DNA of 57,856 nucleotides from Verrucomicrobiota bacterium (GCA_018240025.1 JAFEGM010000050.1:1-57856), one strand, 5' to 3'; shown: positions 16,943-25,708, counted from the stretch's first letter. Numbers and translations are program-made. The notes: generated by a model not told the origin, from the sequence alone.

Positions 16943-18340
16943 ATGCGACGCGTCCTGGGCCTGCTTCTGACCGCGGTCATCTGCGCCGCGCTCGGCCTGC
17001 TCGCGGGGTACATCTTCGGGCATCGAGCGGCGTCGCAGCAGCAGCTGAACCAGCCGCGCCCGACCCCGACGCCGGTGCCCGCGCGGCCGACCTCGACGCC
17101 GGTCCCGACTCCCACGGCGATCCCCACGCCGACGCCGCTCCCGACAGTCACCCCGACCCCGACTCCACCGCCGCTGCCGGAGAACTTCGTGCCGCGCAAG
17201 AGCATCGACATGGCGCGGCTCTTCAACGGGCTCTCGATCGAATCCAACTTCGAAACCGAGCAGGGCCGCATCGCCTCCATCGAGCGGAAGGATCCGGCTG
17301 CCTTCCAGTTGGAGATGAGCCTGACCGTCAAGGTGCCGGCGCCGGCCAAGACCGACGCCGAGGTCGCGGCCGACAACCCCGCCATGCTCAAGATCCTGCC
17401 GCGCCTGAGCATGCTGATCGGCCTGGGGCGGGTCTCGCCGTATTACCACGCGCTCTACGAACGCAAGACCAACCAGATGCGCTCGACGCTCTGGCGGCTC
17501 GATGCGCTCATGACGCGGGGCAACTTCTTCGATTGCCAGACGATCCTCGAGCTGAACGACACGCAGAGCGGACGGAAGGCGCTGCTGGTCCAGGCGGACA
17601 TGGACACCGATACGGACGGCGGCGATCCCGACCGCTGGCCGGACATGGACACCGGCGGCTCGGCCACCTTCCAGACCGCGACGAGCTACCGCTGGCCGCG
17701 CCGGACGAATCGGCCGAATCCATGGGTCCCGGTGCGGGAGGAACGCATCCGCAAGCTGCAGAGCGAGCTGAGCCTGCGCCCGACGGCCGCGCGGGCGGCG
17801 GAGATCCGCGAGACGATCGCCTCCCTGCGCGACGAGATCGCGACCATGAACACGTTCAGCTTCCTCATTGCGAAGGCCGATCCGTTCATCGTCCTGCCGC
17901 GCTTCTTCCTGAATCAAGGCCCCGCCGGCTTCCAGCCCAAGCCGGGCGATTTCGTGGTCGTGATTGCGGGCAATCGCCTGCTGCCGGCCATCGTGGGCGA
18001 TTTCGGCCCCAATGCGAAGATCGGCGAGGCCTCGCTGCGCATCTGCCGGGAGATCAATCCGGAGTCCAGCGGCGCGAAGAGCGCCGCGGACGATCTGCGC
18101 ATCACCTATCTCGTCTTCCCCGGCTCGGCCGATCCGAACTTCGGCCCACCCGATCCGGCCCGCCTGCAGGCGCGCTGCACCGAATTGTTGCGCGAACTCG
18201 GCGGCACCGACGGCACCCAGGTGCACCTCTGGCCGAACATCATTCCGACCCCGACCCCCACGCCCACCCCGGTGCCGACGGTCACGCCGACGCCGGTGGC
18301 GACGCCCATGCCAACCGTCACGCCGACGCCGGTCAAATGA
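16943..18340 (+). CDS. GH75 chitosanase-like protein with Thr-Pro linkers
   Basis: 465 aa. A single N-terminal membrane anchor (LGLLLTAVICAALGLLAGYIF) is followed by a TPTP/VPTP linker (residues about 38-75). The globular core has ALLVQADMDTDTDGG and AIVGDFGPNAKIGEASL, which match the two best-conserved blocks of family 75 glycoside hydrolases (fungal chitosanases). A second Thr-Pro linker forms the extreme C-terminus. The acid/base glutamate expected after the DxDxD block is not obvious; aspartates (WPDMD) could replace it, or the protein may be a non-catalytic binder. It overlaps the next small frame by ATGA. Confidence 0.55.
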   Translation: MRRVLGLLLTAVICAALGLLAGYIFGHRAASQQQLNQPRPTPTPVPARPTSTPVPTPTAIPTPTPLPTVTPTPTPPPLPENFVPRKSIDMARLFNGLSIESNFETEQGRIASIERKDPAAFQLEMSLTVKVPAPAKTDAEVAADNPAMLKILPRLSMLIGLGRVSPYYHALYERKTNQMRSTLWRLDALMTRGNFFDCQTILELNDTQSGRKALLVQADMDTDTDGGDPDRWPDMDTGGSATFQTATSYRWPRRTNRPNPWVPVREERIRKLQSELSLRPTAARAAEIRETIASLRDEIATMNTFSFLIAKADPFIVLPRFFLNQGPAGFQPKPGDFVVVIAGNRLLPAIVGDFGPNAKIGEASLRICREINPESSGAKSAADDLRITYLVFPGSADPNFGPPDPARLQARCTELLRELGGTDGTQVHLWPNIIPTPTPTPTPVPTVTPTPVATPMPTVTPTPVK

Positions 18341-18579
18341 GGGCGATGGCGATCGCCATCTTGCTCGTCGCGTTGACGACGGGCTCGCGCAGTCAGGACC
18401 TCGAGCCAGCCCGCGTATTGGTTGTATCAGTCTACCCGTCTTACGACGCAGCCGAGCCCCGACCGACGCCTCACCTCTACTTCGCCAAAGTCCCGAAGAA
18501 GCCGGCGCGGAAGCAAATGCGCCGCGTTCCGCAGGCTATTCCTTCCCAGACCCGCGTGGAGTCAGCACCACGTCGATGA
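18337..18579 (+). CDS. Hypothetical small secreted protein
   Basis: 80 aa. The start overlaps the stop of the GH75-like gene (ATGA). The N-terminus resembles a signal peptide (MAIAILLVALTTGSRSQ), followed by a short basic, Pro-rich tail with no recognised domain. Its last 44 bp overlap the 3' end of the convergent carboxypeptidase-repeat gene. The coupling argues for translation; the overlap and lack of a family argue against. Confidence 0.35.
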   Translation: MRAMAIAILLVALTTGSRSQDLEPARVLVVSVYPSYDAAEPRPTPHLYFAKVPKKPARKQMRRVPQAIPSQTRVESAPRR

Positions 18580-20428
18580 CATCGCCGCCTTTCAACCCCT
18601 CGCGCACGACGGTCTGAAAGCCGGTCGCCAGAAATTCGATCTCGCACGGGTCGGCCGGCATGTGGGGGATCTCGAACCGCCCCTGCAGATCGCTTCGGCA
18701 GGTCCGCTGCAATAGAGACGAAACGCCCTTCCACGAGCGGATGTAGGCCACGGCGCCCCGGATGGGTTTTCCCTGCGGGTCGAGAATACGGCCGGTGATG
18801 GGCTTCCCCGCGCTCAGCGCGACGCCCACCTGGCTCTCGCGCCCCAGGTCGGTCTCGACCTCTAGCGCGGCCGGCGCCCGGTCTGGACTGAGCGCGAAGA
18901 CCGTGGCCTTGCCGGCCGCGATCCCGCTGAGGCGGAATTTCCCCTCCCGGTCGGAGTGCGCGGCAACACCTGGCCCGTCCTCGCGCTCGCGGGAAAACAG
19001 CACCACGCCCGGCAGCGCTTCGCCGGCCTCTTTCGAGCGCACCTCGCCCCGGACGGTCGCGCCCGGCCGCAGCGCCAGTTGCAGGTCCTTCGGCTCAGCG
19101 GCTTCGGAGGACGGCGGCCCTAGCTGCGCGGTCGCATCGAGCGGGAGATAGCGGTCGGCATCGGCGGTTACGACGACGGTCGCGATCTGCTGTTCGAGCC
19201 CACCCAAGCCGAACGCGCCGCTCGGCCCGGTCACGAAGCTGTCCACCACCCGGCCATTGCGTCCGCGGGCGGTGACCACCGCTCCAGCGATCGGCGCGCG
19301 GTCCGGGCCGCGGACCACCCCGCGCAGGCTGCGTCCGCCCGGGCGCAGGGAAATATTCAGCGGCTCGGTGTACGGGGGCCGCAGTCGCAAGTTGGCGGGC
19401 AGATGCCCGGCGGCTGCCACGGTGATGGTCGAATCCCCCGTCAGCCGCAGCCCGCGCAGGACGAAGGTGCCGTCCGGCCGCACGGTCGCGGGCAGTGGCT
19501 GGCCGTTGCGTTGATCGAAGAAATGCACGTCGCCGAGCCCCGTCGCGTCCAGTCCCCGCACCACTCCGCTGGCCTCCAGCACCGGCCCGCCGAACTCGAG
19601 CGGCTTGGCGGAGGGCCACGAGACTTCCTCCTGGTGAAACACGCTCGTCACCCCGGACGCGTTCCGCGTCTCCGCGCCGAGCCGCAGCCTCGCGGTGCCG
19701 GCCGGCACGGTGCCGTACCAGCGCCAGCCTCCCGTGTTGACGAAATCCTGGGGACGTCGCGACATGGTCCGAAATCCGTCCGTCACGGCCTGCCCCAGCG
19801 AGCGCCCCCATCCGTCGAGGAATTCCAGCCGCAGCCGGGGCAGATGCGCATCGCCCAGTTCCGTCACCGCGTCGACCGCCCGGACCTCGACCGCCGGCGG
19901 CGCCATACCGGTCGGGGGCAGCAGGCGGGCCAGGGCACCGCTCGGGCCCGCCCAGTTCTCCACTTTGAGCAGCAGCACATTTTCGCCGGCCAGCAGCGTG
20001 ACGGGGACACGGTAGTGGTCGAGATAGATGTTCGAAATCTCAGTCGAGGCGTAAACCTGCCGTCCGTTCAGGAAGGCCGCGATGCCATCGTCCGCGCCCA
20101 GCGCCAGCACCGCCGGCTGCGCTTTGGGGCTCAGGAATCGGAGCCGGGCGTAGCTGACCCGATCGGCCTTGGACGAAAACATGATCGCGCTACCACCCCA
20201 GGAGGTGGGGCCGGTTTCCGTCCAGGCCGCGCAACCAGGCTGGCTGGCCGCCGCTTCGCCCCCGAGGTAATCCGCCGCCAGACCGGCCTGACCGTCGGCT
20301 CGCTTCTCATGCGGGCCGGAAACCTCCCACGGTCCTAGAAAGGTGTGCCACTCGAAGGCGACGGGTGCGGCGGCGAGGCGGACCGTCGCGACAAGGAGGA
20401 TAACCAGATGCCCGAGCGATAATTTCAC
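18536..20428 (-). CDS. Secreted protein with carboxypeptidase-regulatory-like repeats
   Basis: About 630 aa. Signal peptide (VILLVATVRLAAAP). Residues about 30-190 form a jelly-roll-like module typical of glycan-binding N-termini (FLGPWEVSGP, ALGADDGIAAFLNGRQV, NVLLLKVENW). Then come at least three CarboxypepD_reg beta-sandwich repeats, each with a G(x)V...P(L/I)xGAxV...G.F.L pattern (LRGVVRGPDRAPIAGAVV; ATVRGEVRSKEAGEALPGVV; ITGRILDPQGKPIRGAVA). Probably an extracellular or periplasmic binding protein without catalysis. Start uncertain: GTG at 20428 gives the best signal peptide; TTG at 20464 is the longer option. Confidence 0.65.
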   Translation of the reverse strand: MKLSLGHLVILLVATVRLAAAPVAFEWHTFLGPWEVSGPHEKRADGQAGLAADYLGGEAAASQPGCAAWTETGPTSWGGSAIMFSSKADRVSYARLRFLSPKAQPAVLALGADDGIAAFLNGRQVYASTEISNIYLDHYRVPVTLLAGENVLLLKVENWAGPSGALARLLPPTGMAPPAVEVRAVDAVTELGDAHLPRLRLEFLDGWGRSLGQAVTDGFRTMSRRPQDFVNTGGWRWYGTVPAGTARLRLGAETRNASGVTSVFHQEEVSWPSAKPLEFGGPVLEASGVVRGLDATGLGDVHFFDQRNGQPLPATVRPDGTFVLRGLRLTGDSTITVAAAGHLPANLRLRPPYTEPLNISLRPGGRSLRGVVRGPDRAPIAGAVVTARGRNGRVVDSFVTGPSGAFGLGGLEQQIATVVVTADADRYLPLDATAQLGPPSSEAAEPKDLQLALRPGATVRGEVRSKEAGEALPGVVLFSREREDGPGVAAHSDREGKFRLSGIAAGKATVFALSPDRAPAALEVETDLGRESQVGVALSAGKPITGRILDPQGKPIRGAVAYIRSWKGVSSLLQRTCRSDLQGRFEIPHMPADPCEIEFLATGFQTVVREGLKGGDVIDVVLTPRGSGKE

Positions 20429-20514
20429 GAACGTCAGCACACTCGCGCCGACGGCTCCGCGCAAGGCGAAACGCGCTCATTCTCGTTTGAACGGGGCCAC
20501 TTTCGGGCGGAGCG

Positions 20515-21702
20515 ATGCGCGTGCCCGGTCTCATCATTCGCCCCCGCTCCCGCATCCTCCACGGCCACGACTGGGTCTATGGCTCGGAGGTCCTCAAGGT
20601 CTTCGGCGAACCCGCCGATGGCGACGTGGTTTCGCTGAAGGATCCGAAGGACAAACTGCTCGGCAGCGCGATCTACAACTCCCGCTCGACCATCGTGGCG
20701 CGGCGCTTCAGCCGGCAACGCCAGGAGCTCGATGCCGACTTCATCCAGCGGCGCCTCGAGCAGGCGCTCAAGTATCGACGTGAACAGCTCGGCCTCGCCG
20801 CCGGCACGCCGCAGCGCCTGGTCTGGAGCGAAAGCGACGGCCTGCCCGGGGTGATCGTCGATGCCTTCGGCGACGTCCTCGTGCTGCAGACCAACACGCT
20901 GGCCATGGACCGCGCCAAGCCGCTCATCGTCGAGGCGCTCGTCCGGCAGCTCGCCCCGGCCTGCGTCGTCGAGCGCAATGACTCCAGCGGCCGCCGCGCC
21001 GAGGGGTTGCCGGAGCAGAACGGGATCCTGCACGGGACGCTTCCGGAGGAGGTCTGGATCGAGTTGAACGGCCTTTCCTTCCTGACCGATCCCGCGGGCG
21101 GCCAGAAGACCGGGTTTTACCTGGATCAGCGGAGCAATCACGCCGCCGTGGCCGCGCACGCCGCGGGTCGGAGGGTGCTCGATTGTTTCACCCACAGCGG
21201 CGCCTTCGCCCTGCATGCCGCCCGGGCCGGCGCGGCCAGCGTGACCGGCGTGGAGATCAGCGCAGGGGCGGTCGGGCTCTGCCGGCGGAATGCCGAGCGC
21301 AACGGCTTGTCCGACCGCGTGGTCTGGCAGACCGCCAGCGCCTTCGATTTCCTGGCCGGCGAGGAAAAGCGTGGTTCGAGCTACGACCTCATCGTGCTGG
21401 ACCCGCCGTCCTTCGCCAAGGCCAAGGGCGCGATGCACGACGCGCTCCGGGGCTATCGCGATCTCCACATCCGCGCCCTGAAGCTGCTCGCTCCCGGCGG
21501 CCTGCTGGCCACCTTTTCCTGCTCGCATCACCTCAGCGACACCCTTTTCCGCGAGATGGTGTCCGAGGCCTCCTTCGAGGCCAAGCGCGCCGTCCGCCTG
21601 CGCGAGACCTACCGCCAGGCTCCCGACCACCCGGTCCTCCTCTGGATGCCCGAAACCGAGTACCTGCGCGGCTTCCTCTTCGAGCTGCTGCCCGGCCGCT
21701 GA
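20515..21702 (+). CDS. rlmI: 23S rRNA (cytosine-5)-methyltransferase, RlmI family
   Basis: 395 aa. An N-terminal PUA domain (IIRPRSRILHGHDWVYGSEV) precedes a central domain and a Rossmann methyltransferase: RVLDCFTHSGAFALHAA (SAM motif I), VTGVEISAGAV (motif II), VLDPPSFAKAKG (motif IV) and TFSCSHHLS with the catalytic cysteine. The RlmI/YccW family makes m5C1962 in 23S rRNA. The ATG at 20515 lies on the usual PUA start. Paralogous groups (RlmK-like) exist, so the exact position is inferred. Confidence 0.85.
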   Translation: MRVPGLIIRPRSRILHGHDWVYGSEVLKVFGEPADGDVVSLKDPKDKLLGSAIYNSRSTIVARRFSRQRQELDADFIQRRLEQALKYRREQLGLAAGTPQRLVWSESDGLPGVIVDAFGDVLVLQTNTLAMDRAKPLIVEALVRQLAPACVVERNDSSGRRAEGLPEQNGILHGTLPEEVWIELNGLSFLTDPAGGQKTGFYLDQRSNHAAVAAHAAGRRVLDCFTHSGAFALHAARAGAASVTGVEISAGAVGLCRRNAERNGLSDRVVWQTASAFDFLAGEEKRGSSYDLIVLDPPSFAKAKGAMHDALRGYRDLHIRALKLLAPGGLLATFSCSHHLSDTLFREMVSEASFEAKRAVRLRETYRQAPDHPVLLWMPETEYLRGFLFELLPGR

Positions 21703-21712
21703 CCCTTGGAGT

Positions 21713-21757
21713 GCGGCAGGAAGCGGCTCGCCCCGAGGTCGGGCCGCGCCCTGCCGC
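21713..21757 (+). terminator. Possible terminator after rlmI
   Basis: Perfect 8-bp outer stem GCGGCAGG / CCTGCCGC (21713-21720 with 21750-21757) encloses an inner GC-rich hairpin and is followed by TTT. It lies 11 bp after the rlmI stop in the convergent gap with the TetR gene. The short T-run makes efficiency doubtful. Confidence 0.4.
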
Positions 21758-21791
21758 TTTCGCGCCGGGCGTCTGCCGGGATCGAAGGCCG

Positions 21792-22451
21792 TTAGCGCTT
21801 CTGCGGGTCGAAGTAGCTCTGCACGTAGAGGCCGAGCATGCGTTTGACCTCGGTGCTCATCATCGCCTGCGAGGCGGGGTCCAGGTGGCGCACGTTGGCG
21901 AGCAGCACCTTGCTGGTCTCGGTGATCATGCGCAGGCAGATCTTGCGCTGCTTCTCCGGCACGTCGGGGTAGGCCTCAGCCAGGACCTTGTCGAGCGGCT
22001 CCATGATCTGGCGCTCGAGCTGGTGCGCGGCTTCATCGGCGGACGAATCCTCGATCTTGGCCGACGAGAAGAGATACCCGAAGCCCGGCGTGCGGCGCTG
22101 CACCTCTTCCAGTCCGTCGATGAACAGGTTCACGAAGGTGATGATCGAGCGACGGGCGGTCTCCAGATTGAAGACCCGGCCCAGCGTCCGGGTCACCTCG
22201 CTGCGGAAGGAATCGGCCAGCCGCGCCAGCACGGCCGCCTTGTTCGGAAAGAACTGGTAAAGGGAGCCGATGGAGGTGCCGGCCTTGCGGGCGATGGCAT
22301 TGGTGGTCAGGGCCCCCGCCCCCACTTCCTCCAGCAACTGGCCGGCCGCCTCCAGGATGGAGGCGACGCGCAGCTGACTCCGCTGCTGTTGAGGGGTTCG
22401 ACGAGCTTTCTCGGTCGACTCGCCGGGGGGAGGCGCGACTTCGGTCTGCAT
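21792..22451 (-). CDS. TetR/AcrR-family repressor
   Basis: 219 aa. The N-terminal helix-turn-helix is canonical (ALTTNAIARKAGTSIGSLYQFFPNKAAVLARLADSF, residues about 45-80, read here in parts: TTNAIARKAG, SIGSLYQFF). The C-terminal ligand domain is helical with no fixed ligand clue. It is divergent from the phasin-like gene and faces four inverted repeats of one type in the shared promoter region, so it very probably represses that gene and itself. Fatty-acid or PHA-related ligands are plausible but unproven. Confidence 0.88.
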   Translation of the reverse strand: MQTEVAPPPGESTEKARRTPQQQRSQLRVASILEAAGQLLEEVGAGALTTNAIARKAGTSIGSLYQFFPNKAAVLARLADSFRSEVTRTLGRVFNLETARRSIITFVNLFIDGLEEVQRRTPGFGYLFSSAKIEDSSADEAAHQLERQIMEPLDKVLAEAYPDVPEKQRKICLRMITETSKVLLANVRHLDPASQAMMSTEVKRMLGLYVQSYFDPQKR

Positions 22452-22495
22452 AGGGGCCAGCGTCGGCCCGAACGAAAGCAAAAGCAACGCTCGAA

Positions 22496-22522
22496 GTGAG
22501 CGAAACGGCCGAAATCGCTCAC
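22496..22522. promoter_or_regulatory. TetR operator, long-spaced site
   Basis: Perfect 8-bp arms GTGAGCGA (22496-22503) and TCGCTCAC (22515-22522) with an 11-bp spacer. It uses the same half-sites as the three compact operators downstream. It is the nearest to the TetR start and probably serves autoregulation. Confidence 0.6.
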
Positions 22523-22558
22523 ATTTTTGAAATATTTTACTCTGAAAAAACGTAAAAA

Positions 22559-22572
22559 TGAGCGTTCGCTCG
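22559..22572. promoter_or_regulatory. TetR operator copy 1 (TGAGC-GTTC-GCTCG)
   Basis: First compact inverted repeat of the form TGAGC-N4-GCTCR upstream of the phasin-like gene. It sits upstream of the candidate -35 box. Confidence 0.65.
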
Positions 22573-22582
22573 CGTTTTTCCT

Positions 22583-22611
22583 TTGACGACGTGAGCAATC
22601 GCTCGCATTGT
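22583..22611 (+). promoter_or_regulatory. Candidate sigma-70 promoter of the phasin-like gene
   Basis: TTGACG at 22583-22588 and CATTGT at 22606-22611 are separated by 17 bp. The -35 matches well, the -10 poorly. The middle TetR operator fills the spacer exactly, the classic layout for steric repression. Confidence 0.4.
22592..22605. promoter_or_regulatory. TetR operator copy 2 (TGAGC-AATC-GCTCG)
   Basis: Second compact copy, lying between the candidate -35 and -10 boxes. Its start is 33 bp from that of copy 1. Confidence 0.65.
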
Positions 22612-22618
22612 CGAAACA

Positions 22619-22632
22619 TGAGCGAAAGCTCA
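22619..22632. promoter_or_regulatory. TetR operator copy 3 (TGAGC-GAAA-GCTCA)
   Basis: Third compact copy, with fully symmetric arms TGAGC/GCTCA, just downstream of the candidate -10 box and 27 bp after copy 2. Confidence 0.65.
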
Positions 22633-22683
22633 CGAGCCTGCGGAAGCGCGGGTTCCACCCAACACACAGAACCCTACTCTACC

Positions 22684-23277
22684 ATGAACACCATCTCCCT
22701 CACGCAGGCCGTCATTGAGGATGTCGCGAACGTGCAGAAGCACTTCATCGACGGCATCGTCGCCTCCACCAAGACGTTCACCGCCACGTCCGATCGCACG
22801 CCGCTCCTGAAGGGCCTCGACGCGACGCAGGGCCTCCTCGTCACGGGCATCAAGGCCCGCGCCGAGCTGCTGGACGTCCTCTACACGAACGTGGCGAAGA
22901 TCGAGCAGCTGCCGGCTCCGGTCGCGAAGGTGAATGCCCAGGTCAAGGAACTGGCCGAGAAGTTCCACAACGCCGAGCAGAAGATCGTCAAGAACGCCTT
23001 CGAGTCCCTCGAGCGCTTCATCCCGGCCGCCGCCGACAGCAAGTTCGTCAGCGCGTTCCAGACCCCGATGCAGACCGTGCTCGACCTGACCAAGAAGGCT
23101 TTCGAGGTCCCGGCCAACTTCGTGAAGAAGTTCGCCACCAAGGCCGAGGCCAAGACCGAGCAGGCCGTCGCGACCGCCACCGCCGCCACCGAAAAGGCCA
23201 CCGAGAAGGTGGAGGAAGTGGCCAAGGAAGTCGCCGCCAAGGTCGAGAAGAAGGCCGAGAAGGTCGCCTCCAAGTAA
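22684..23277 (+). CDS. Phasin-like coiled-coil protein with Ala/Lys-rich tail
   Basis: 197 aa with no cysteine. Residues 1-150 are amphipathic helices in the style of phasins (PHA-granule surface proteins): VANVQKHFIDGIVAS, NAEQKIVKNAFESLERF, FEVPANFVKKFA. The last 50 residues are a low-complexity Ala/Lys/Glu tail (TEKATEKVEEVAKEVAAK) like those of histone-H1-like or DNA-touching phasins. It is controlled by the divergent TetR protein through three operators and ends in a strong terminator, so it is a single-gene unit, probably highly expressed when derepressed. No PHA synthase is in the window. Confidence 0.6.
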   Translation: MNTISLTQAVIEDVANVQKHFIDGIVASTKTFTATSDRTPLLKGLDATQGLLVTGIKARAELLDVLYTNVAKIEQLPAPVAKVNAQVKELAEKFHNAEQKIVKNAFESLERFIPAAADSKFVSAFQTPMQTVLDLTKKAFEVPANFVKKFATKAEAKTEQAVATATAATEKATEKVEEVAKEVAAKVEKKAEKVASK

Positions 23278-23312
23278 TTCCAATCGCGCCCCTGAGCGCG
23301 CCTGATCATGGG

Positions 23313-23356
23313 ACAGCCGGAATCGCGTGAGCGATTCCGGCTGTGTTCGTTTTGTC
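23313..23356 (+). terminator. Strong intrinsic terminator after the phasin-like gene
   Basis: A perfect 14-bp stem (23313-23326 pairs with 23331-23344; key arm ACAGCCGGAATCGC) with a GTGA tetraloop, followed by GTTCGTTTTGTC. It lies 36 bp after the stop codon. The histidine kinase downstream must have its own promoter or depend on read-through. Confidence 0.9.
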
Positions 23357-23416
23357 ACCCGGTCTCCGCCTCGCCGGGCTGGCGTCCGGCCCGCGCCGGG
23401 GCATCGTGCGGCCGCC

Positions 23417-24757
23417 ATGCTCACCGCGCCGCCCGGGTCCGATCTCGCCAGCTGGTTGCTGGCCGGATTCGGACTGATCCTGCTGCTGGTCGGCGCGATC
23501 TGGTTCCGCGGGGCGGTGCTCGGGCCGTGGCGCATTCTCCGTCAGGCCCTGCGCGCGCTGGCCGAGGGGAAGCCGGTGGAATCGCACCGCCTGCGCGCCC
23601 TGGCCGGCCCATTGCGTGGCGCGGCCACGGATCTGGCGCGCGTGATCGAACTCGACGCCGCCATCGACCACCAACTGGCCGACGAGACGCGCAATCTGCG
23701 CACCATCCTCGAGAGCCTGAGCGAAGGCGTGCTCATCGTGGACGAGCACCAGGCCATCCGCTCGGCCAATGCAAGGCTCGTCCGGATGTTCGATCTGCGC
23801 TCGCCGCCCAGCGGGCGCTCCGTGCTGGAGGTTTTCCGGAATGCCGACATCCGCGATGCGGTCGCGCGGGCCATTGCCGGCGAGACGACGGCGCGCGTGG
23901 TCGAACTCGACGTCCGCGGGGCCGACAGCCGCTATGCGCGCAAGCACTTCGACCTGACCGCCGTCGGGTTGCGGCCGCCGGATCAGGCGCGCTCGATGGG
24001 GGCCATCCTCGTGCTTCACGACATCACGGAGCTGAAGAATCTCGAAGCCGTCCGCCGCGAGTTCGTGGCAAACGTCTCGCATGAGTTGCGCACCCCGCTG
24101 GCCATCCTCAACGGCTATCTCGAGACGCTGCTCGAGCCGGACGGGCTCGACGACGAGGCCCTGACCCAGCGCGCCCTGAGCGTGATGCAGAAGCACGGAC
24201 TGCGGCTGAATGCGCTGGTCGAGGACCTGCTGACCATCTCGCGCTTCGAGCACGGACGCGGTGGGCTGGAGATCTCGCCGGTGCCGCTGGCCGACGCGCT
24301 GGCTCGCGTGGTCGAGCGGCTGGAGCCGACCATCGCCGAGAAGCAGGCCGCCGTGGTCGCACAGCTGCCCCCGGACCTCCCCCCGCTCGCGGCGGATCCG
24401 GGACGGCTCGATCAGGTGCTCTTCAACCTGCTGGAGAATGCGCTGAAATACGGTCCGCCGACCGGACTGCGCATCGGGGTTTCGGCGGAAGCCGCCGGCG
24501 AGCGCGTGGTCGTCCGCATCGCCGACACCGGGCCCGGGATTCCGCAGTCCGACCTGCCCCACATCTTCGAGCGCTTCTACCGGGTGCACAAAGACCGCTC
24601 GCGCGATGCCGGCGGCAGCGGGCTGGGGCTCTCGATCGTCAAGCATCTGACGCAGGCCCACGGCGGGCGGGTCGAGGTGACCAGCGTGCTCGGGCAGGGT
24701 GCGACCTTCCAGCTCGACTGGCCGGTCGCGAACGAGAGTGCGGCTGCACCCGCGTGA
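23417..24757 (+). CDS. PhoR-like sensor histidine kinase
   Basis: 446 aa. One N-terminal membrane segment (WLLAGFGLILLLVGAIWF), then a HAMP/linker-like helix, a PAS domain (about 90-200: LESLSEGVLIVDEHQAIRSA), HisKA with the phospho-acceptor histidine in NVSHELRTPLA, and an HATPase_c domain with NLLENALKYG, DTGPGIP and GSGLGLSIVKHL. Domain order is that of PhoR/ResE kinases. No response regulator lies beside it, so the partner is elsewhere. The stop abuts that of the convergent epimerase gene with no spacer. Confidence 0.9.
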   Translation: MLTAPPGSDLASWLLAGFGLILLLVGAIWFRGAVLGPWRILRQALRALAEGKPVESHRLRALAGPLRGAATDLARVIELDAAIDHQLADETRNLRTILESLSEGVLIVDEHQAIRSANARLVRMFDLRSPPSGRSVLEVFRNADIRDAVARAIAGETTARVVELDVRGADSRYARKHFDLTAVGLRPPDQARSMGAILVLHDITELKNLEAVRREFVANVSHELRTPLAILNGYLETLLEPDGLDDEALTQRALSVMQKHGLRLNALVEDLLTISRFEHGRGGLEISPVPLADALARVVERLEPTIAEKQAAVVAQLPPDLPPLAADPGRLDQVLFNLLENALKYGPPTGLRIGVSAEAAGERVVVRIADTGPGIPQSDLPHIFERFYRVHKDRSRDAGGSGLGLSIVKHLTQAHGGRVEVTSVLGQGATFQLDWPVANESAAAPA

Positions 24758-25708
24758 TCAGCCCGCCTGCAGCGAAGGAGCCGGCAGGGGCTCGAGGCCG
24801 AAGAGATCGCGCACCGCCTCGCTCCAGCGCGGATGCCGGAAGCAGAAGCCCGATTCCTCCAGCAGCCGGGGCACCACGCGCCGGCTCTTCAGCAGCAGTT
24901 CCGACTCCGTGCGGCGCAGGGCGGCGCCGATCTCGATCAGCCAGCGCGCGGGCGGAAAGCCGAACGATACGTGCAGCGCCTCCCGCAATTCGCGCAGGAA
25001 ATCGGCGTTCGGGAGCGGCTGCGGCGCGCAGACGTTGACCGGGCCGGCGAGGTCGGGGGTGGCGATGATCCAATCGACCGCGCGGCAGAAATCGTCCGCG
25101 TGGATCCACGAGACATACTCCGTGCCTCCCGCCATGGCGCCGCCGAGCCCGAAGCGCGCCAAACGCTCGAATTCCGGCAGCGCGCTGCCCGGGGCCTGGG
25201 CCATGACCATGGCGAGGCGTAGCGCAACTTTGCGGGTGAACGGCGTGCGTGCCGCCTCCAGCGTCGCTTCCCAACGGCGGCAGACCGTCTCCGAGAAATC
25301 GTGGCCGATTTCGCCGTCGAGCTCGTCCATGGCGCGATCGGTGGCGTGCCGATAAATCGTGGCCGAGCTGGCATTGAGCCAGACCCGCGGGGGCCGCACG
25401 CAGCGCGCGACGGCCAGCCCGAGCACCTCGGTCGAGCGCACGCGCGACTCGAGGATCTCGGCTCGCCGCGCCGCCGTGTAGCGACAATTCACGCTCCGGC
25501 CGGCCAGATTGATGAGCACGTCCGCGCCGTCGACATCGGCCACCCAGCTGCCGAGCGTGGCGCCATCCCAGCGCGTTTCGAGCACCCCGTCGCGCCGCGG
25601 TTTCGGGCTGCGCGTGAGGAGGATGACCCGGTCGCCACGGGCGCGGAAATGCGTGGTCAGGAGTCGTCCGAGAAAGCCGGCGCCACCGGCGAGCACGATC
25701 GTTTTCAT
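24758..25708 (-). CDS. TIGR01777-type NAD-dependent epimerase (SDR, DUF1731)
   Basis: 316 aa. N-terminal nucleotide-binding loop VLAGGAGFLGRLL, family motif NLAGRSVNCRYT, catalytic region SSATIYRH, and WIHADDFCRAV. The C-terminal DUF1731 block (PARWLIEIGAALRRTESELLLKSRRV, in parts RTESELLLKSRR) ends in a basic helix. The reaction is unknown for this family. Its ATG overlaps the upstream gene stop by ATGA. It is the last gene of the GbsR-linked group. Confidence 0.85.
   Translation of the reverse strand: MKTIVLAGGAGFLGRLLTTHFRARGDRVILLTRSPKPRRDGVLETRWDGATLGSWVADVDGADVLINLAGRSVNCRYTAARRAEILESRVRSTEVLGLAVARCVRPPRVWLNASSATIYRHATDRAMDELDGEIGHDFSETVCRRWEATLEAARTPFTRKVALRLAMVMAQAPGSALPEFERLARFGLGGAMAGGTEYVSWIHADDFCRAVDWIIATPDLAGPVNVCAPQPLPNADFLRELREALHVSFGFPPARWLIEIGAALRRTESELLLKSRRVVPRLLEESGFCFRHPRWSEAVRDLFGLEPLPAPSLQAG

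Noticed and set aside
14993..18226. A 1077-codon open frame on the minus strand
   Set aside because: It crosses four clear genes (bioD, cupin, SDR, GH75-like) on other frames, and its composition is low-complexity Arg/Gly/Ala.
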